DNA of 64,000 nucleotides from Aestuariivirga sp. (GTDB taxonomy: Bacteria > Pseudomonadota > Alphaproteobacteria > Rhizobiales > Aestuariivirgaceae), in the NCBI RefSeq assembly GCF_020252405.1, contig NZ_JADCDA010000075.1, forward strand, positions 16,931 through 80,930, read 5' to 3'. A program made the position numbers and the translations under genes. The notes under the pieces are model-generated. The model did no database searches. It had not been told where the DNA came from and saw only the letters and a list, made by a program, of their open reading frames with translations. Below are positions 12,466-21,334 of this stretch, piece by piece. Every line of letters begins with the position of its first letter. Within the stretch, counting starts at the first letter, position 1.

Positions 12466-13331
12466 GCCCGTCGTTCCCCCGAAAAGATGTAAAGCCCGGA
12501 GCCGATGATGAGCGCAGCACCCGCCCAGGTCCACAGGTCCGGCCAGTCGCCCCAGATGACGAAGCCAAAAAACGTCGCCCATATCAGCGATGAATAGGAG
12601 AAGGGGGCCACAACGGAGGCGGGCGCCGCGCGGAAGGCGCGGATGAGGAACAAATGGCCGAGGCCACCTGCGACGCCGGTGCCCACCAGCAGCAGCCAGT
12701 CGAAGCCGGTGGGCCAGGACCAGAACCACGGCGCCAGAACGCTGGTCACCGCCGCACCAGCCGTGGCGGTGTAGAGGAGGGAGGTCAGCGGGTCGTCACC
12801 GCGCACGCGCCGCGTGAGGATTTGGTAGTTGGCATTGAGCATGGCGGCGGCGAGCAGGAACAGCACGCCGGCGCCATGGGCCCCCATGTCCTCCTGCCAG
12901 GGCCTGACCACGATCACGACGCCGAGGAAGCCCAGGAGCACGCCGGTCCAGCGCCGCAGCCCCACCTTCTCGCCCAGCAGCGGGATGGCCAGCACCGTCA
13001 CCAGCACCGGGTTGAGGAACATGATGGTGGTGGCGGTGGCCAGCGGCACGGTGCGAATGCCGGCGTTGAACATTCCGGTCGTCAACATCAGGAACACCGA
13101 GCGCAGCAGTTGCTGCTTCGGGTGGCCGCTGACGGCAAGCTGGCCGATGCGCGGTCCGCAGGCAATGATCGCGACCACCGTGGCGAAGAAGAAGCGCGCC
13201 CAGGTGACCTGCACCAGCGAATAGGTCTCCATCAGGTACTTCATCATCGTATCGAGCGCGATGAAGCAGAACATGGTGGCGAGCATCCACAAAATGCCGC
13301 GCGTCCGGTTCTCCCTCAGGTCAGGCGCCAT
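12462..13331 (-). CDS. DMT-superfamily (EamA) transporter
   Basis: A 289-residue membrane protein with ten predicted helices and two EamA domains. Visible marks include TRGILWMLATMFCFIALDT (helix 1), VPLATATTIMFLNPVLVTVL (helices 4-5, a typical EamA segment) and APFSYSSLIWATFFGFVIWG in the second half. Transport of a small metabolite outwards is the likely role; the substrate is unknown. It is the upstream member of a same-strand DMT pair and lies 87 bp downstream of the DenD-like gene. A small ORF overlaps its stop. Confidence 0.9.
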   Translation of the reverse strand: MAPDLRENRTRGILWMLATMFCFIALDTMMKYLMETYSLVQVTWARFFFATVVAIIACGPRIGQLAVSGHPKQQLLRSVFLMLTTGMFNAGIRTVPLATATTIMFLNPVLVTVLAIPLLGEKVGLRRWTGVLLGFLGVVIVVRPWQEDMGAHGAGVLFLLAAAMLNANYQILTRRVRGDDPLTSLLYTATAGAAVTSVLAPWFWSWPTGFDWLLLVGTGVAGGLGHLFLIRAFRAAPASVVAPFSYSSLIWATFFGFVIWGDWPDLWTWAGAALIIGSGLYIFSGERRA

Positions 13332-13418
13332 CAGAACTCCGGCGGCACGCCCGTTCCGGTCCGCCCGCCGGAGCGGGCGAAAAGGGGGCAGACCGGGCGA
13401 CGGCGGCAGTGCGGGCCA

Positions 13419-14399
13419 TCAGGCGATCTTGCCGCCGAGCTCGTCCTCGATGTGGACGCGGATGATGTCCTCGAAGCTGTTCTCGGCCTCGAAGCCCAGT
13501 TCACGGCCGCGTCTCGCCTCGAAATTCCGGGGCCAGCCGGCGACGATCTTCATGATGGACTCGTCAGGCTCACGCCTGATGCGCGCCACCACCGTGTCGC
13601 CCGCCACCTTGCGCAGCGCCGCGATCTGTTCGCCCACCGTGCAGGAGACGCCGGGCAGCGTGATGTTGCGCCGCGCCCCCAGCTTCGCGGTATCCATGGC
13701 CGCCGCATGAATCAGGAAACCGGCGGCGGCGCGAGGCGACGCGTGCCAGTGGCGCACATCCTCCGGCACGGGAAGGACGGCTTCCTGCCCCGCCAGCGGT
13801 TCGCGGATGATGTTGGAGAAGAAGCCCGAGGCCGCCAGGTTCGGCTTGCCCGGGCGCACGCAGATCGTCGGGAAACGCAGCCCCACCCCATCGAAGAAGC
13901 CGCGGCGCGAATAATCCGCCAGCAGCAATTCGCAGATGGTCTTCTGCGTGCCGTAGCTGGTCAGCGGCGTGTTGAAGAATTCGTCCGGAATGGCGTCCGG
14001 GAAGGGCGCGCCGAACACCGCGATGGACGAGGTGAAGATGACCCTGGGCCTGTAGCCGCCGCTCGCCTTGCGGATCGCCTCAAACAAACAGCGCGTGCCG
14101 TCGAGATTGATGCGGTAACCCTTCGCGAAATCGGCCTCGGCCTCGCCCGAGACGATGGCCGCGAGATGGAAGATCACGCCGGGCCTCAGCGCCACCAGTT
14201 TCTCCGCCTCGCCCGGTGTCGAAAGGTCGCCGATCAAGGTTTCGACGGGAAAGGCGGAGGCAGGCGGGGGCGGCGGCAGCACCACGTCATGCCGGATGAT
14301 CCTTGAGATGGGCGTATTGCCAAGCGTGCCGTCCTTCGCCAGGCGGTTGATCAGTTTGACGCCGACCATGCCGCCGCCGCCGATGACCAGAATGCTCAT
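13419..14399 (-). CDS. denD: NAD-dependent epimerase/dehydratase family, D-erythronate dehydrogenase-like
   Basis: From ATG 14399 this is a 326-residue extended short-chain dehydrogenase. The NAD-binding loop is VIGGGGMVGVKLINRLAKDG, the active site has TSSIAVFG (Ser) and SYGTQK (Tyr-x3-Lys), and the VRPGKPN segment binds substrate. It most resembles DenD, which oxidises D-erythronate to 2-oxo-tetronate. No OtnK/OtnC/OtnI partners are adjacent, so tetronate catabolism is not shown and another sugar acid is possible. The longer upstream reading frame (to 14549) has no homologous residues and overlaps the divergent gene's leader. It is divergent from the dimethylglycine-dehydrogenase-like gene. 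Confidence 0.75.
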   Translation of the reverse strand: MSILVIGGGGMVGVKLINRLAKDGTLGNTPISRIIRHDVVLPPPPPASAFPVETLIGDLSTPGEAEKLVALRPGVIFHLAAIVSGEAEADFAKGYRINLDGTRCLFEAIRKASGGYRPRVIFTSSIAVFGAPFPDAIPDEFFNTPLTSYGTQKTICELLLADYSRRGFFDGVGLRFPTICVRPGKPNLAASGFFSNIIREPLAGQEAVLPVPEDVRHWHASPRAAAGFLIHAAAMDTAKLGARRNITLPGVSCTVGEQIAALRKVAGDTVVARIRREPDESIMKIVAGWPRNFEARRGRELGFEAENSFEDIIRVHIEDELGGKIA

Positions 14400-14576
14400 T
14401 TGGCTTCTCCCCGTAAGGTTCGCGACAATGGCGGAGTTCCGGCGGGGGAACAAGGGCTTGGGAGGCGGGGCGAGGATGCGGAGAGGGCATGGCGGCCGGT
14501 GCGGGACGTGCCGAAAGGAGGTGAATTCCGCCCTGACTTCTTCCATCATACGCCCCGCTCACAAGACGGACTCATC

Positions 14577-17018
14577 ATGACCCTTCCCTCGCATGCGCAA
14601 TATGTGGTGATCGGCGGCGGCATCATCGGCTGCTCGACTGCCTATCACCTCGCCCGGGACCACAAGGCCAACGTGGTGCTGCTGGAGCAGAACAGGCTCA
14701 CCTCCGGCTCCACCTGGCATGCGGCTGGCCTCGTGGGCCAGCTCCGCTCTTCGGCCTCGATCACCCAGATGCTGAAATATTCGGTCGATCTCTATAAGCG
14801 GCTTGATGCCGAGACGGGACTTGCCACCGGCTGGAAGATGACCGGCTGCCTCAGGCTGGCCACCAATGACGACCGCTGGACCGAGTTCAAGCGGCTTGCC
14901 ACCACCGCGCAAAGCTTCGGCATGGAAATGCATCTGATCTCGCCGGAGGAGGTCAGGAAGATGTGGCCGCTGATGGATGTGTCCGATCTCATCGGCGCAT
15001 CGTGGCTGCCGACGGACGGGCAGGCCTCTCCCTCCGACATCGCGCAGTCGCTCGCCAGGGGGGCGCGCATGCATGGTGCGAGGATCGTCGAGGGCTGCCG
15101 CGCCGAGGGCTTCGAAATCAAGGATGGCCGGGTGACCGCGATCCGCACCAGCCAGGGTGTGATCGCCTGCGAGACGGTGATCAACTGCGGCGGCCAGTGG
15201 GCCCGCCAGATCGGGGCCATGGCGGGCGTCTGCGTGCCGCTGCAGCCGGTGAGACATCAATACGTCATCACTGAAAAGGTGGGCGGGCTCAGCCCCGATG
15301 CCGCCACGCTGCGCGATCCGGACCGGCGCACTTACTTCAAGGAGGAGGTCGGTGGCCTCGTCTTCGGCGGCTATGAGCCGAACCCGGTCCCGTGGACCAA
15401 CGGCGACGTGCCGGGCGATTTCGAATTCCAGCTCTTCGAGGATGACTGGGACCACTTCGAACAGCACATGGGCGCGGCGTTGGCGCGCGTGCCGGCTCTC
15501 GCCGGGACCGGCATCAAGAAGATGATCAACGGGCCCGAAAGCTTCACGCCCGACGGCAACTTCATCCTCGGCCAGGCGCAGGAGCTGAAGAATTTCTATG
15601 TCGGCGCGGGGTTCAATGCCTTCGGCATTGCATCGGGCGGCGGCGCGGGCTGGGTGCTGGCGGAATGGGCGGCGAAGGGCGAAGCGCCGATGGACCTATG
15701 GGTCGTCGACATCCGCCGCTTCTCGGACCTGCACAAGGACCGCGCCTGGACCTGCGAAAGAACACTTGAGGCCTATGGCAAGCATTACACGGTGGTCTTC
15801 CCGCATGAGGAATACCAGAGCGGCCGCCCGCGCATCGTCTCGCCGCTCTATGAGCGGCTGAAAAAGCTCAATGCCTGCTTCGGCTCGAAGCTCGGCTGGG
15901 AGCGGCCCAACTGGTTCGCACCGCCGGGCGTGGAGCCCAGGGACGTCTATTCCATGGGCCGTCAGAACTGGTTTGCCCATGTGGGCGAGGAGCACCGCGC
16001 GGTGCGCGAGCGCGCGGGGCTGTTCGACCAGTCGTCCTTCGCCAAGTTCGAACTGAAGGGCAGGAGTGCCGCGGAGGCCATCTCCTTCATTGCGGCCAAC
16101 CGCGTGGCGCGGGGGCCCGGCAAGCTCACCTATACCCAGATGCTCAACAGCCGCGGCGGCATCGAGTGCGACCTGACGGTGGCGCAGCTGGCGGAGGATC
16201 ATTTCTACATCGTCACCGGCACCGGCTTCCGCACCCACGACTATGCGTGGATCAGGGAGCACATCAAGCCGGGCCTCGACGCGACGCTCACCGACGTCAC
16301 CGGGCAGTGGGGGACACTCTCGCTCATGGGCCCGGCATCCCGCGCCATCCTTGCGGCGGTCACCGATGCCGATGTCGGCAATGCGGCCTTCCCCTTCGGC
16401 GCGGTGCGCGAAATCGCCATTGCGGGGGCGCAGGTGCGGGCGCTGCGCGTCACCTATGTGGGCGAGCTCGGCTGGGAGCTGCATGTGCCGGTCGCCGCGG
16501 CGGGCGGCGTGTTCGATGCGCTGATGGCGGCCGGGCGCCGGCACGGCATTGTGCCCGCCGGTTACCGCGCCATCGAATCGCTGCGCCTCGAGAAGGGCTA
16601 TCGCGCCTGGGGAGCGGACATCACGCCCAATGACTCGCCCTTCCATGCCGGGCTCGGCTGGGCGGTGAAGCTCAAGTCCGGCGAGGATTTCATCGGCCGC
16701 GCCGCATCCGGGGCCATTGCGGCGAAGCGCCTGGCGAAGATGCTTGCAGGCTTCACGACCGAGCGCGAGGACGTGGTGCTGGCGGGGCGCGAAACCATCC
16801 TCCGCGACGGCCAGTTTGCGGGCTATCTCACCAGCGGCGGCTATGGCTATACGGTGGGCCGGCCCGTGGGCTATGGCTATGTGCGCCGCGCCGAGGGGGT
16901 GGACCAGGCCTATCTCCGGTCAGGCCGCTATGAGCTGGTGGTGGCGAACCAGGTGGTGGCCGCCCGCATCCACCTGGGGGCGCTGCATGATCCGGCGAAT
17001 CTGAGGGTCAGGGGCTGA
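14577..17018 (+). CDS. FAD-dependent dimethylglycine/sarcosine dehydrogenase-like protein
   Basis: An 813-residue two-part protein. Residues 5-430 form a DadA/DAO-type flavin domain with VIGGGIIGCSTAYHLARD and the segment SGSTWHAAGLVGQLR, where the His matches the covalent FAD site of dimethylglycine dehydrogenases. From about residue 470 to the end lies a GcvT-like folate-binding aminomethyltransferase domain, with QSSFAKFELKG, GGIECDLTV and YVGELGWELHVP. It likely oxidatively demethylates an N-methylated glycine, passing the one-carbon unit to tetrahydrofolate. ATG 14577 is chosen because homology starts there; the open frame extends upstream without similarity. Substrate (dimethylglycine, sarcosine or relative) is unresolved. 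Confidence 0.85.
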   Translation: MTLPSHAQYVVIGGGIIGCSTAYHLARDHKANVVLLEQNRLTSGSTWHAAGLVGQLRSSASITQMLKYSVDLYKRLDAETGLATGWKMTGCLRLATNDDRWTEFKRLATTAQSFGMEMHLISPEEVRKMWPLMDVSDLIGASWLPTDGQASPSDIAQSLARGARMHGARIVEGCRAEGFEIKDGRVTAIRTSQGVIACETVINCGGQWARQIGAMAGVCVPLQPVRHQYVITEKVGGLSPDAATLRDPDRRTYFKEEVGGLVFGGYEPNPVPWTNGDVPGDFEFQLFEDDWDHFEQHMGAALARVPALAGTGIKKMINGPESFTPDGNFILGQAQELKNFYVGAGFNAFGIASGGGAGWVLAEWAAKGEAPMDLWVVDIRRFSDLHKDRAWTCERTLEAYGKHYTVVFPHEEYQSGRPRIVSPLYERLKKLNACFGSKLGWERPNWFAPPGVEPRDVYSMGRQNWFAHVGEEHRAVRERAGLFDQSSFAKFELKGRSAAEAISFIAANRVARGPGKLTYTQMLNSRGGIECDLTVAQLAEDHFYIVTGTGFRTHDYAWIREHIKPGLDATLTDVTGQWGTLSLMGPASRAILAAVTDADVGNAAFPFGAVREIAIAGAQVRALRVTYVGELGWELHVPVAAAGGVFDALMAAGRRHGIVPAGYRAIESLRLEKGYRAWGADITPNDSPFHAGLGWAVKLKSGEDFIGRAASGAIAAKRLAKMLAGFTTEREDVVLAGRETILRDGQFAGYLTSGGYGYTVGRPVGYGYVRRAEGVDQAYLRSGRYELVVANQVVAARIHLGALHDPANLRVRG

Positions 17019-17194
17019 CGGGAGCTTGCGGAGCGGGGATGCAGCCGATAAAACCGCGGCAGCATTAATTCGAGTTCAATTGCTTTCTGACAGGCAATCC
17101 CTCACAAGCGGCGGGCCATCGTTAATATGTGCTTAGCGTTTGCCCGCCAATTTGGTACGACAAAGCCGTGATTTCCAGACCCGACGAGAGGACC

Positions 17195-17806
17195 ATGATG
17201 CTTTCCCGCCGCGCAGTTCTGACTGGAGCGTCCGCAGCCCTGCTGGCGGTTCCCCTGTCCACTGCGGCCCTTCCGCAGTCCACTGATGACGATCCCTATC
17301 CGCTGCCGCCCTTCGACTATTCGAAGCTGCCGGCGGCCTTCCGCCCCGCAACCGTGGCCTACACCGGCCGCCAGTGGCCGGGCACCATCATCGTCGATAC
17401 GCCCAACCGCCAGATCTACCTCGTGCAGGAGGGCGGCCAGGCGCTGCGCTGGGGCTGTGCCGTCGGCAAGGATGGTTTCCGCTGGGCGGGTCTTGCCGAC
17501 ATCGGCCGCAAGGTCATGTGGCCGCGCTGGACTCCGCCTAAGGAAATGATCGCCCGCGTGCCGGAGAAGGCCAAATGGGCCAATGGCATGCCCGGCGGCC
17601 CGGACAATCCGCTGGGGGCGCGCGCGCTTTACCTCTTCCAGAACGGTCAGGACACGCTCTACCGCATCCATGGCACGACCGACCCGATGTCGATCGGCCA
17701 CAACGCCTCGTCCGGCTGCATCCGCATGGTCAACCAGGATGTTGAGGAACTTTACCGCCGCGTTCCCATCGGCACCCGCGTCGTGGTGCTGGCGGAAGGA
17801 GTCTGA
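17195..17806 (+). CDS. Exported L,D-transpeptidase (YkuD domain)
   Basis: A 203-residue periplasmic peptidoglycan cross-linking enzyme. The start at ATG 17195 has GAGAGG just upstream and gives a signal peptide MMLSRRAVLTGASAALLAVP, whose twin Arg suggests Tat export. The YkuD domain covers about residues 65-200 with TIIVDTPNRQIYLV at its start and the active site YRIHGTTDPMSIG followed by SSGCIRM, containing the catalytic Cys. It probably makes 3-3 cross-links or attaches lipoproteins or outer-membrane proteins to peptidoglycan, as in other Hyphomicrobiales. A small lipoprotein gene follows after 4 bp. Confidence 0.92.
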   Translation: MMLSRRAVLTGASAALLAVPLSTAALPQSTDDDPYPLPPFDYSKLPAAFRPATVAYTGRQWPGTIIVDTPNRQIYLVQEGGQALRWGCAVGKDGFRWAGLADIGRKVMWPRWTPPKEMIARVPEKAKWANGMPGGPDNPLGARALYLFQNGQDTLYRIHGTTDPMSIGHNASSGCIRMVNQDVEELYRRVPIGTRVVVLAEGV

Positions 17807-17810
17807 CGCA

Positions 17811-18245
17811 ATGGGCCTGGCCCGCGGAATGTCCGGCCTGTTGCTGGCGGCGGCGGCTTTGTCGCTTGCCGCCTGCGCGTCGGGCACGACCACGCCCGAT
17901 CTGGCGCCAGTCACCACGGCGCCCGTGGCGCCCGCTCCGGGGCCGCTGCCGGTGGGCAACGCTCTCACCGCGGCGCAGATCACCAATGCGCTGGCGGAGC
18001 GCAAATTCACCTATGCCGCGCCCAGCATGAAGGGCACCGTGTCCTTCTTCAGGGACGGCACATTCGAATATGATCAGGCGGGCAGGGGCGTTGGAACCGG
18101 CATCTGGCAGGCTTCCGATGGCAAGCTGTGCCAGGCGCGCAACCCCACGAGCTGGCTTCCCAAGGGCACGCCCTCGACCTGCCAGCCCATCACCTCCGAC
18201 GGCATGCGGCTGACAGCCGGCCAGGTCCAGTTCACGCCGCTTTAG
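17811..18245 (+). CDS. Small outer-membrane-type lipoprotein of unknown function
   Basis: The 144-residue product has a lipoprotein signal (GLLLAAAALSLAACASG) with lipobox LAAC, Cys at about residue 22, followed by an Ala/Pro/Thr-rich linker. The C-terminal domain (about 50-144) has GTVSFFRDGTFEY and GIWQASDGKLCQAR, a small beta-rich layout, with two Cys that could form a disulphide. It starts 4 bp after the L,D-transpeptidase stop and should be cotranscribed, which suggests a cell-envelope role. A longer open frame begins upstream inside the transpeptidase gene and is rejected because the lipoprotein signal fixes the start. Confidence 0.75.
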   Translation: MGLARGMSGLLLAAAALSLAACASGTTTPDLAPVTTAPVAPAPGPLPVGNALTAAQITNALAERKFTYAAPSMKGTVSFFRDGTFEYDQAGRGVGTGIWQASDGKLCQARNPTSWLPKGTPSTCQPITSDGMRLTAGQVQFTPL

Positions 18246-18292
18246 CGCATGTTCACGTCAGGCGCACTTACCTGACCGGGAAGAACATGCGC
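18245..18292. repeat. Nested stem-loop after the lipoprotein gene
   Basis: A 10-bp inverted repeat (18245-18254 with 18283-18292) encloses a second 6-bp one (18257-18262 with 18271-18276). It begins within the stop codon of the lipoprotein gene, so it may act as terminator. A further imperfect palindrome (GCATGA at 18309-18314, TCATGC at 18348-18353) follows, giving the look of a rhizobial intergenic repeat element. Confidence 0.6.
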
Positions 18293-18355
18293 CACCTTAA
18301 AAGCTTGGGCATGACCTTTCCGCGGAAGTGAGTTCCACTTTTGCGCTTCATGCTC

Positions 18356-18392
18356 CGTGCACGGACCTTCGTGCACGGACCTCCGTGCGCGG
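18356..18392. repeat. 14-bp tandem repeat, 2.6 copies
   Basis: Units start at 18356, 18370 and 18384 (CGTGCACGGACCTT-like; second unit differs in its last base, third is partial). Part of the 277-bp noncoding stretch between the lipoprotein and the outer-membrane protein gene. The rest of that stretch shows no gene; the last 100 bp before 18523 presumably hold the promoter of the beta-barrel gene. Confidence 0.7.
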
Positions 18393-18522
18393 CGTTTTCG
18401 TTTGCCGCCGCCCGGACAGGCGGGCTTGATTTTTAGAGGCAATTCTCCGGATTCATCTTTCGTAAGCCATTTCCTGCGATTCTTGCTTTCCAAATCGCTA
18501 ATGTCATCGCCGGAGACCCACC

Positions 18523-19350
18523 ATGAAAACGCTGCTTCTCGCATCCTGCGCCACTCTGATGTTCGCCGGCTGGGCGGGGGGCGCGCGGGCGGGCGACCTC
18601 GGGCTTGCCGGGTCCACCTATGACTGGTCAGGCGGCTATGTGGGCGTCAACGCCGGCGCCGCCCTCGACAGCAGCGAGTTCAGCTCCAACTACCGCTATA
18701 CCGGCTCGGACAGCCTTACCGCAGACGAGCGGACGCTGATCGACAATTTCGGCTTCAGCGACACGGCGGACGACCTGTGGTTTTCCGGCGGCTTTCTGGC
18801 GGGCTACAATTGGCAGTATTCCAGCTTCGTGCTGGGCGCCGAGGCTGACGTCAACTACATCGGCTTCAACGGCTCCGTGAGGCATGACGTCGGCGACGCC
18901 ATCAGCGAGGTTATGGCGCCCGAGAACGCCTCGGGCACGGACAAGATCGACTACACCGCCGACTGGTTCGGAACGGCGCGTGCGCGTTTGGGCTATGCCA
19001 TGAACGACGTGCTGATCTATGGCACCGGCGGCCTGGCCTGGGGGCAAATGAAGATCAAGCAATCGCTTGAAGCCACCAATGGCGACGGCGAAACGCTCAG
19101 CTGGGCGAGCGAGACAGACGGCTACAGGGCCGGCTGGACACTGGGCGGCGGCATCGAATATGGCGCCGGGCGCTGGCTGCTCGGCGCCGAATATCTCTAC
19201 GTCAACCTTGGCAGCTACAGCTGGGGCGGTTCGGGCAACGTCGACCTCGCCGACCCAACGCTCGACGACATCTTCGACAATGTGAGGCAAACCGGCAACG
19301 CCGACTATGCCTTCAGCGTGGCGCGCGCCACGCTCAAATACCGGTTCTGA
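18523..19350 (+). CDS. Outer-membrane beta-barrel protein (Omp25/porin-like)
   Basis: The 275-residue protein has a signal peptide (MKTLLLASCATLMFAGWAGG, cleaved near ARA-GD) and an eight-strand-type barrel as in rhizobial Omp25/Omp31 proteins. Typical pieces are YDWSGGYVGVNAG at the mature N-terminus, GGFLAGYNWQYSSFVLGAE, WFGTARARLGYAMNDVLIY and the terminal strand ending in Phe (ARATLKYRF), the BAM recognition signal. Between strands 1 and 2 there is an acidic loop. It has a GGAG site before ATG. Likely a structural surface protein; no partner genes are evident. Confidence 0.87.
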   Translation: MKTLLLASCATLMFAGWAGGARAGDLGLAGSTYDWSGGYVGVNAGAALDSSEFSSNYRYTGSDSLTADERTLIDNFGFSDTADDLWFSGGFLAGYNWQYSSFVLGAEADVNYIGFNGSVRHDVGDAISEVMAPENASGTDKIDYTADWFGTARARLGYAMNDVLIYGTGGLAWGQMKIKQSLEATNGDGETLSWASETDGYRAGWTLGGGIEYGAGRWLLGAEYLYVNLGSYSWGGSGNVDLADPTLDDIFDNVRQTGNADYAFSVARATLKYRF

Positions 19351-19580
19351 GCGGACGCGTGCCGGCTCAGGAAGGGAAACCATACCTATTTCATTTGATC
19401 GCCCGGCGCTCCCGCCGGCCGGAAATCTGCTCGGGCGGCCATCCCATCCTCCTGTCCTCAGGGCTCAGGCGTGGGTGCTCTGTTCCCACCTGAACCTCAT
19501 CCTGCCCGTGTTGCGCCTGTTCTGACAATCCGCCGGGTGACGAGTGTGGGGAATGCCTGCCGGAATGATGCAAGCAGACA

Positions 19581-20561
19581 TCAGAGTTTCAGCGTCTGGC
19601 GATATTTCTCCGCATCCCAGTTCACCAGACGGCCGATATCGTCATCCGTCAGCGCCAGCAGCGGATCGCCTTCCTCCACACGGCGCATGACGTCGGCGAG
19701 GCAGCGGCCCATGGGTTCGACGGCGGGCCTCGCGTCATCGCGGATCAGCACGCCCACACCGGGGATTGCGACGAGGGGCGGGTTGCCGTCGAAGCCGGTG
19801 GCCACGCCGGCGCCGAGGAAGACCACGTGGTCGGGGTAGAAGACCTTGTGCCGGGCGCGCTTCAGGGCGAGGGGATCGGTGGCCAGCGCGTGGGTCTCGT
19901 CCATCTCCGCAGGCCTGTAGGAGGCGCCTGTGCCGAGCTTTTCCAGCGCGGCGCGGTCGGGCTTCGCGGCCTCGCGCACAGGGCGCGTCACGGCGGCGGC
20001 GACCCTGTCGAGGAGCGCCCCGGCGTCTTCCACGCTGTCGGCGGCGACGGCGAGGCCGTGGTTGCCGAGGACGAGGACGTTGACGCCCTTGCGCATGCGG
20101 GACCGGATGGCGGCGGCGAGCGGCAGGCCCGGCCGCGCATAGGGAATGAAGGCCCAGTCGAAGCCCCTGAGCTTTTCGGCAAGGCGCTGTTCGGCATCCG
20201 TCCGGATGGCCCAGGCGATGGTGTTGACGCAGTGGACGTGCACCACGACGCGCTGCGGCATGAGCGCATGCACGGTGGTTTCGATCGAGGGGCGAAGGCC
20301 CGTGCCGTTCAGGTCGGCGCGCACGAAGTCCGTGCAGGATTCACATGCCGGATCGTCCTTCGCCAGTGCGGCGAGGATGGCCGCGTGGTCGAGCGGCACG
20401 AAGATGTCACGCGTGGCGGCGTCCTTCAGCCATGTGCCGGAGGCCTTGATCCACATCACGCCCCCGCGTTTGAGCGAGGTGTTGCCGCCGGCGGCCTGAA
20501 CCAGCAGGGGGTCGCTGCCCACCCTCGCCGAAAGGGTGCGGAGGCGGTCGAGTTCTACCAT
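19581..20561 (-). CDS. Class II aldolase/adducin family protein
   Basis: A 326-residue member of the class II aldolase family, the last gene of the long catabolic operon. QAAGGNTSLKRGG near the start forms the phosphate-side loop; TTVHALMPQRVVVHVHCVN contains the His pair of the zinc site, and LGNHGLAVA holds a further zinc-ligand His. The C-terminal 100 residues (GVATGFDGNPPLVAIPGVGV) resemble those of the aldolase half of RhaD-type proteins. It probably cleaves a ketose phosphate or sugar-acid phosphate. Its ATG lies inside the stop of the HAD gene (7-bp overlap), so it is translationally coupled. The 230 bp after it, to the convergent porin-like gene, show no clear feature. Confidence 0.85.
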   Translation of the reverse strand: MVELDRLRTLSARVGSDPLLVQAAGGNTSLKRGGVMWIKASGTWLKDAATRDIFVPLDHAAILAALAKDDPACESCTDFVRADLNGTGLRPSIETTVHALMPQRVVVHVHCVNTIAWAIRTDAEQRLAEKLRGFDWAFIPYARPGLPLAAAIRSRMRKGVNVLVLGNHGLAVAADSVEDAGALLDRVAAAVTRPVREAAKPDRAALEKLGTGASYRPAEMDETHALATDPLALKRARHKVFYPDHVVFLGAGVATGFDGNPPLVAIPGVGVLIRDDARPAVEPMGRCLADVMRRVEEGDPLLALTDDDIGRLVNWDAEKYRQTLKL

Positions 20562-21334
20562 TGGAAAGCGTCCATCACATAATCGGGTTGGGGAGAGAGC
20601 GTCGCCGGGTCGTGCCCCGCCGAGACGCCCTGCAGCACGAGGAGGGTGGCAAAACCCGCGTTGCGGCCGCCCGCCACATCATGCAGGGCACTGTCGCCGA
20701 TGCAGAGGATGCGGGCGGGATTGCCGATGAGCCGCGCGGCCTGCCGGTAGATCCCGGCGTAGGGCTTGCCGATCCACGTCACCTTGCGTCCCATCTCCTC
20801 ATAGAGCGCCGCGATGGCGCCGGGGGCGGGCACGAGGCCCTGCGGCGTCAGCATCAGCCTGTCCGGGTTGCAGCAGACGGCAGGCAGGTCCATGCCGGCG
20901 AGCAGCCTGCGGTAATCATCGAGCGAGGTCCTTGGCGCGTTGGAACCGAGGATGAGGATGATCTCGGCCTCGTGCGGGTCGCTGACGAAACTGATGCCGT
21001 CGAAGCCATAATGCTCGCCGTCCTTGCCGATGAGGAAGGCGCGTTTCGCGGTGAGGCCGGAGAAGGCGACCTCGCCGGAGCTCACGGCATCGACGAAGTG
21101 GCCGCGCGGCACGCCCATGCCGACCAGGCGCTGGCGGTTCGCCTCGGCGCGCTTGCCGGAATTGGTCATCACCGCGACGGGGATGCCGAGCGCCTTCAGC
21201 CCGGCCAGCACGCGCAGGGCGTCGGGATAGAGCGTCTGGCCGTCATGGATGACGCCGAACTGGTCGATCAGCATGCCGTCAAAGCGGGATGCGATCTCGT
21301 GGAGCCCGTTTATCCGCTTTGCATCAGTTGGCAT
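20555..21334 (-). CDS. HAD-superfamily class IIA hydrolase (TIGR01459-like)
   Basis: From ATG 21334 (MPTDAKRINGLHEI) the product has 259 residues. Motif I is DQFGVIHDG (nucleophile Asp plus a Gly instead of the second Asp, as in TIGR01459 proteins), motif II is VMTNSGKR, and the C-terminal motif is CIGDSALHDVAGG; the IIA cap lies between. Members of this group are sugar-phosphate or nucleotide phosphatases of unknown specificity. It overlaps the kinase before it by 11 bp and the aldolase after it by 7 bp. A longer frame upstream is an artefact of the GC-rich kinase gene on the same strand. Confidence 0.85.
   Translation of the reverse strand: MPTDAKRINGLHEIASRFDGMLIDQFGVIHDGQTLYPDALRVLAGLKALGIPVAVMTNSGKRAEANRQRLVGMGVPRGHFVDAVSSGEVAFSGLTAKRAFLIGKDGEHYGFDGISFVSDPHEAEIILILGSNAPRTSLDDYRRLLAGMDLPAVCCNPDRLMLTPQGLVPAPGAIAALYEEMGRKVTWIGKPYAGIYRQAARLIGNPARILCIGDSALHDVAGGRNAGFATLLVLQGVSAGHDPATLSPQPDYVMDAFQW

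Noticed and set aside
19351-19580. Possible small gene or regulatory RNA between the porin-like gene and the class II aldolase
   Set aside because: Short frames have no similarity or ribosome site, and no convincing stem or promoter was seen.
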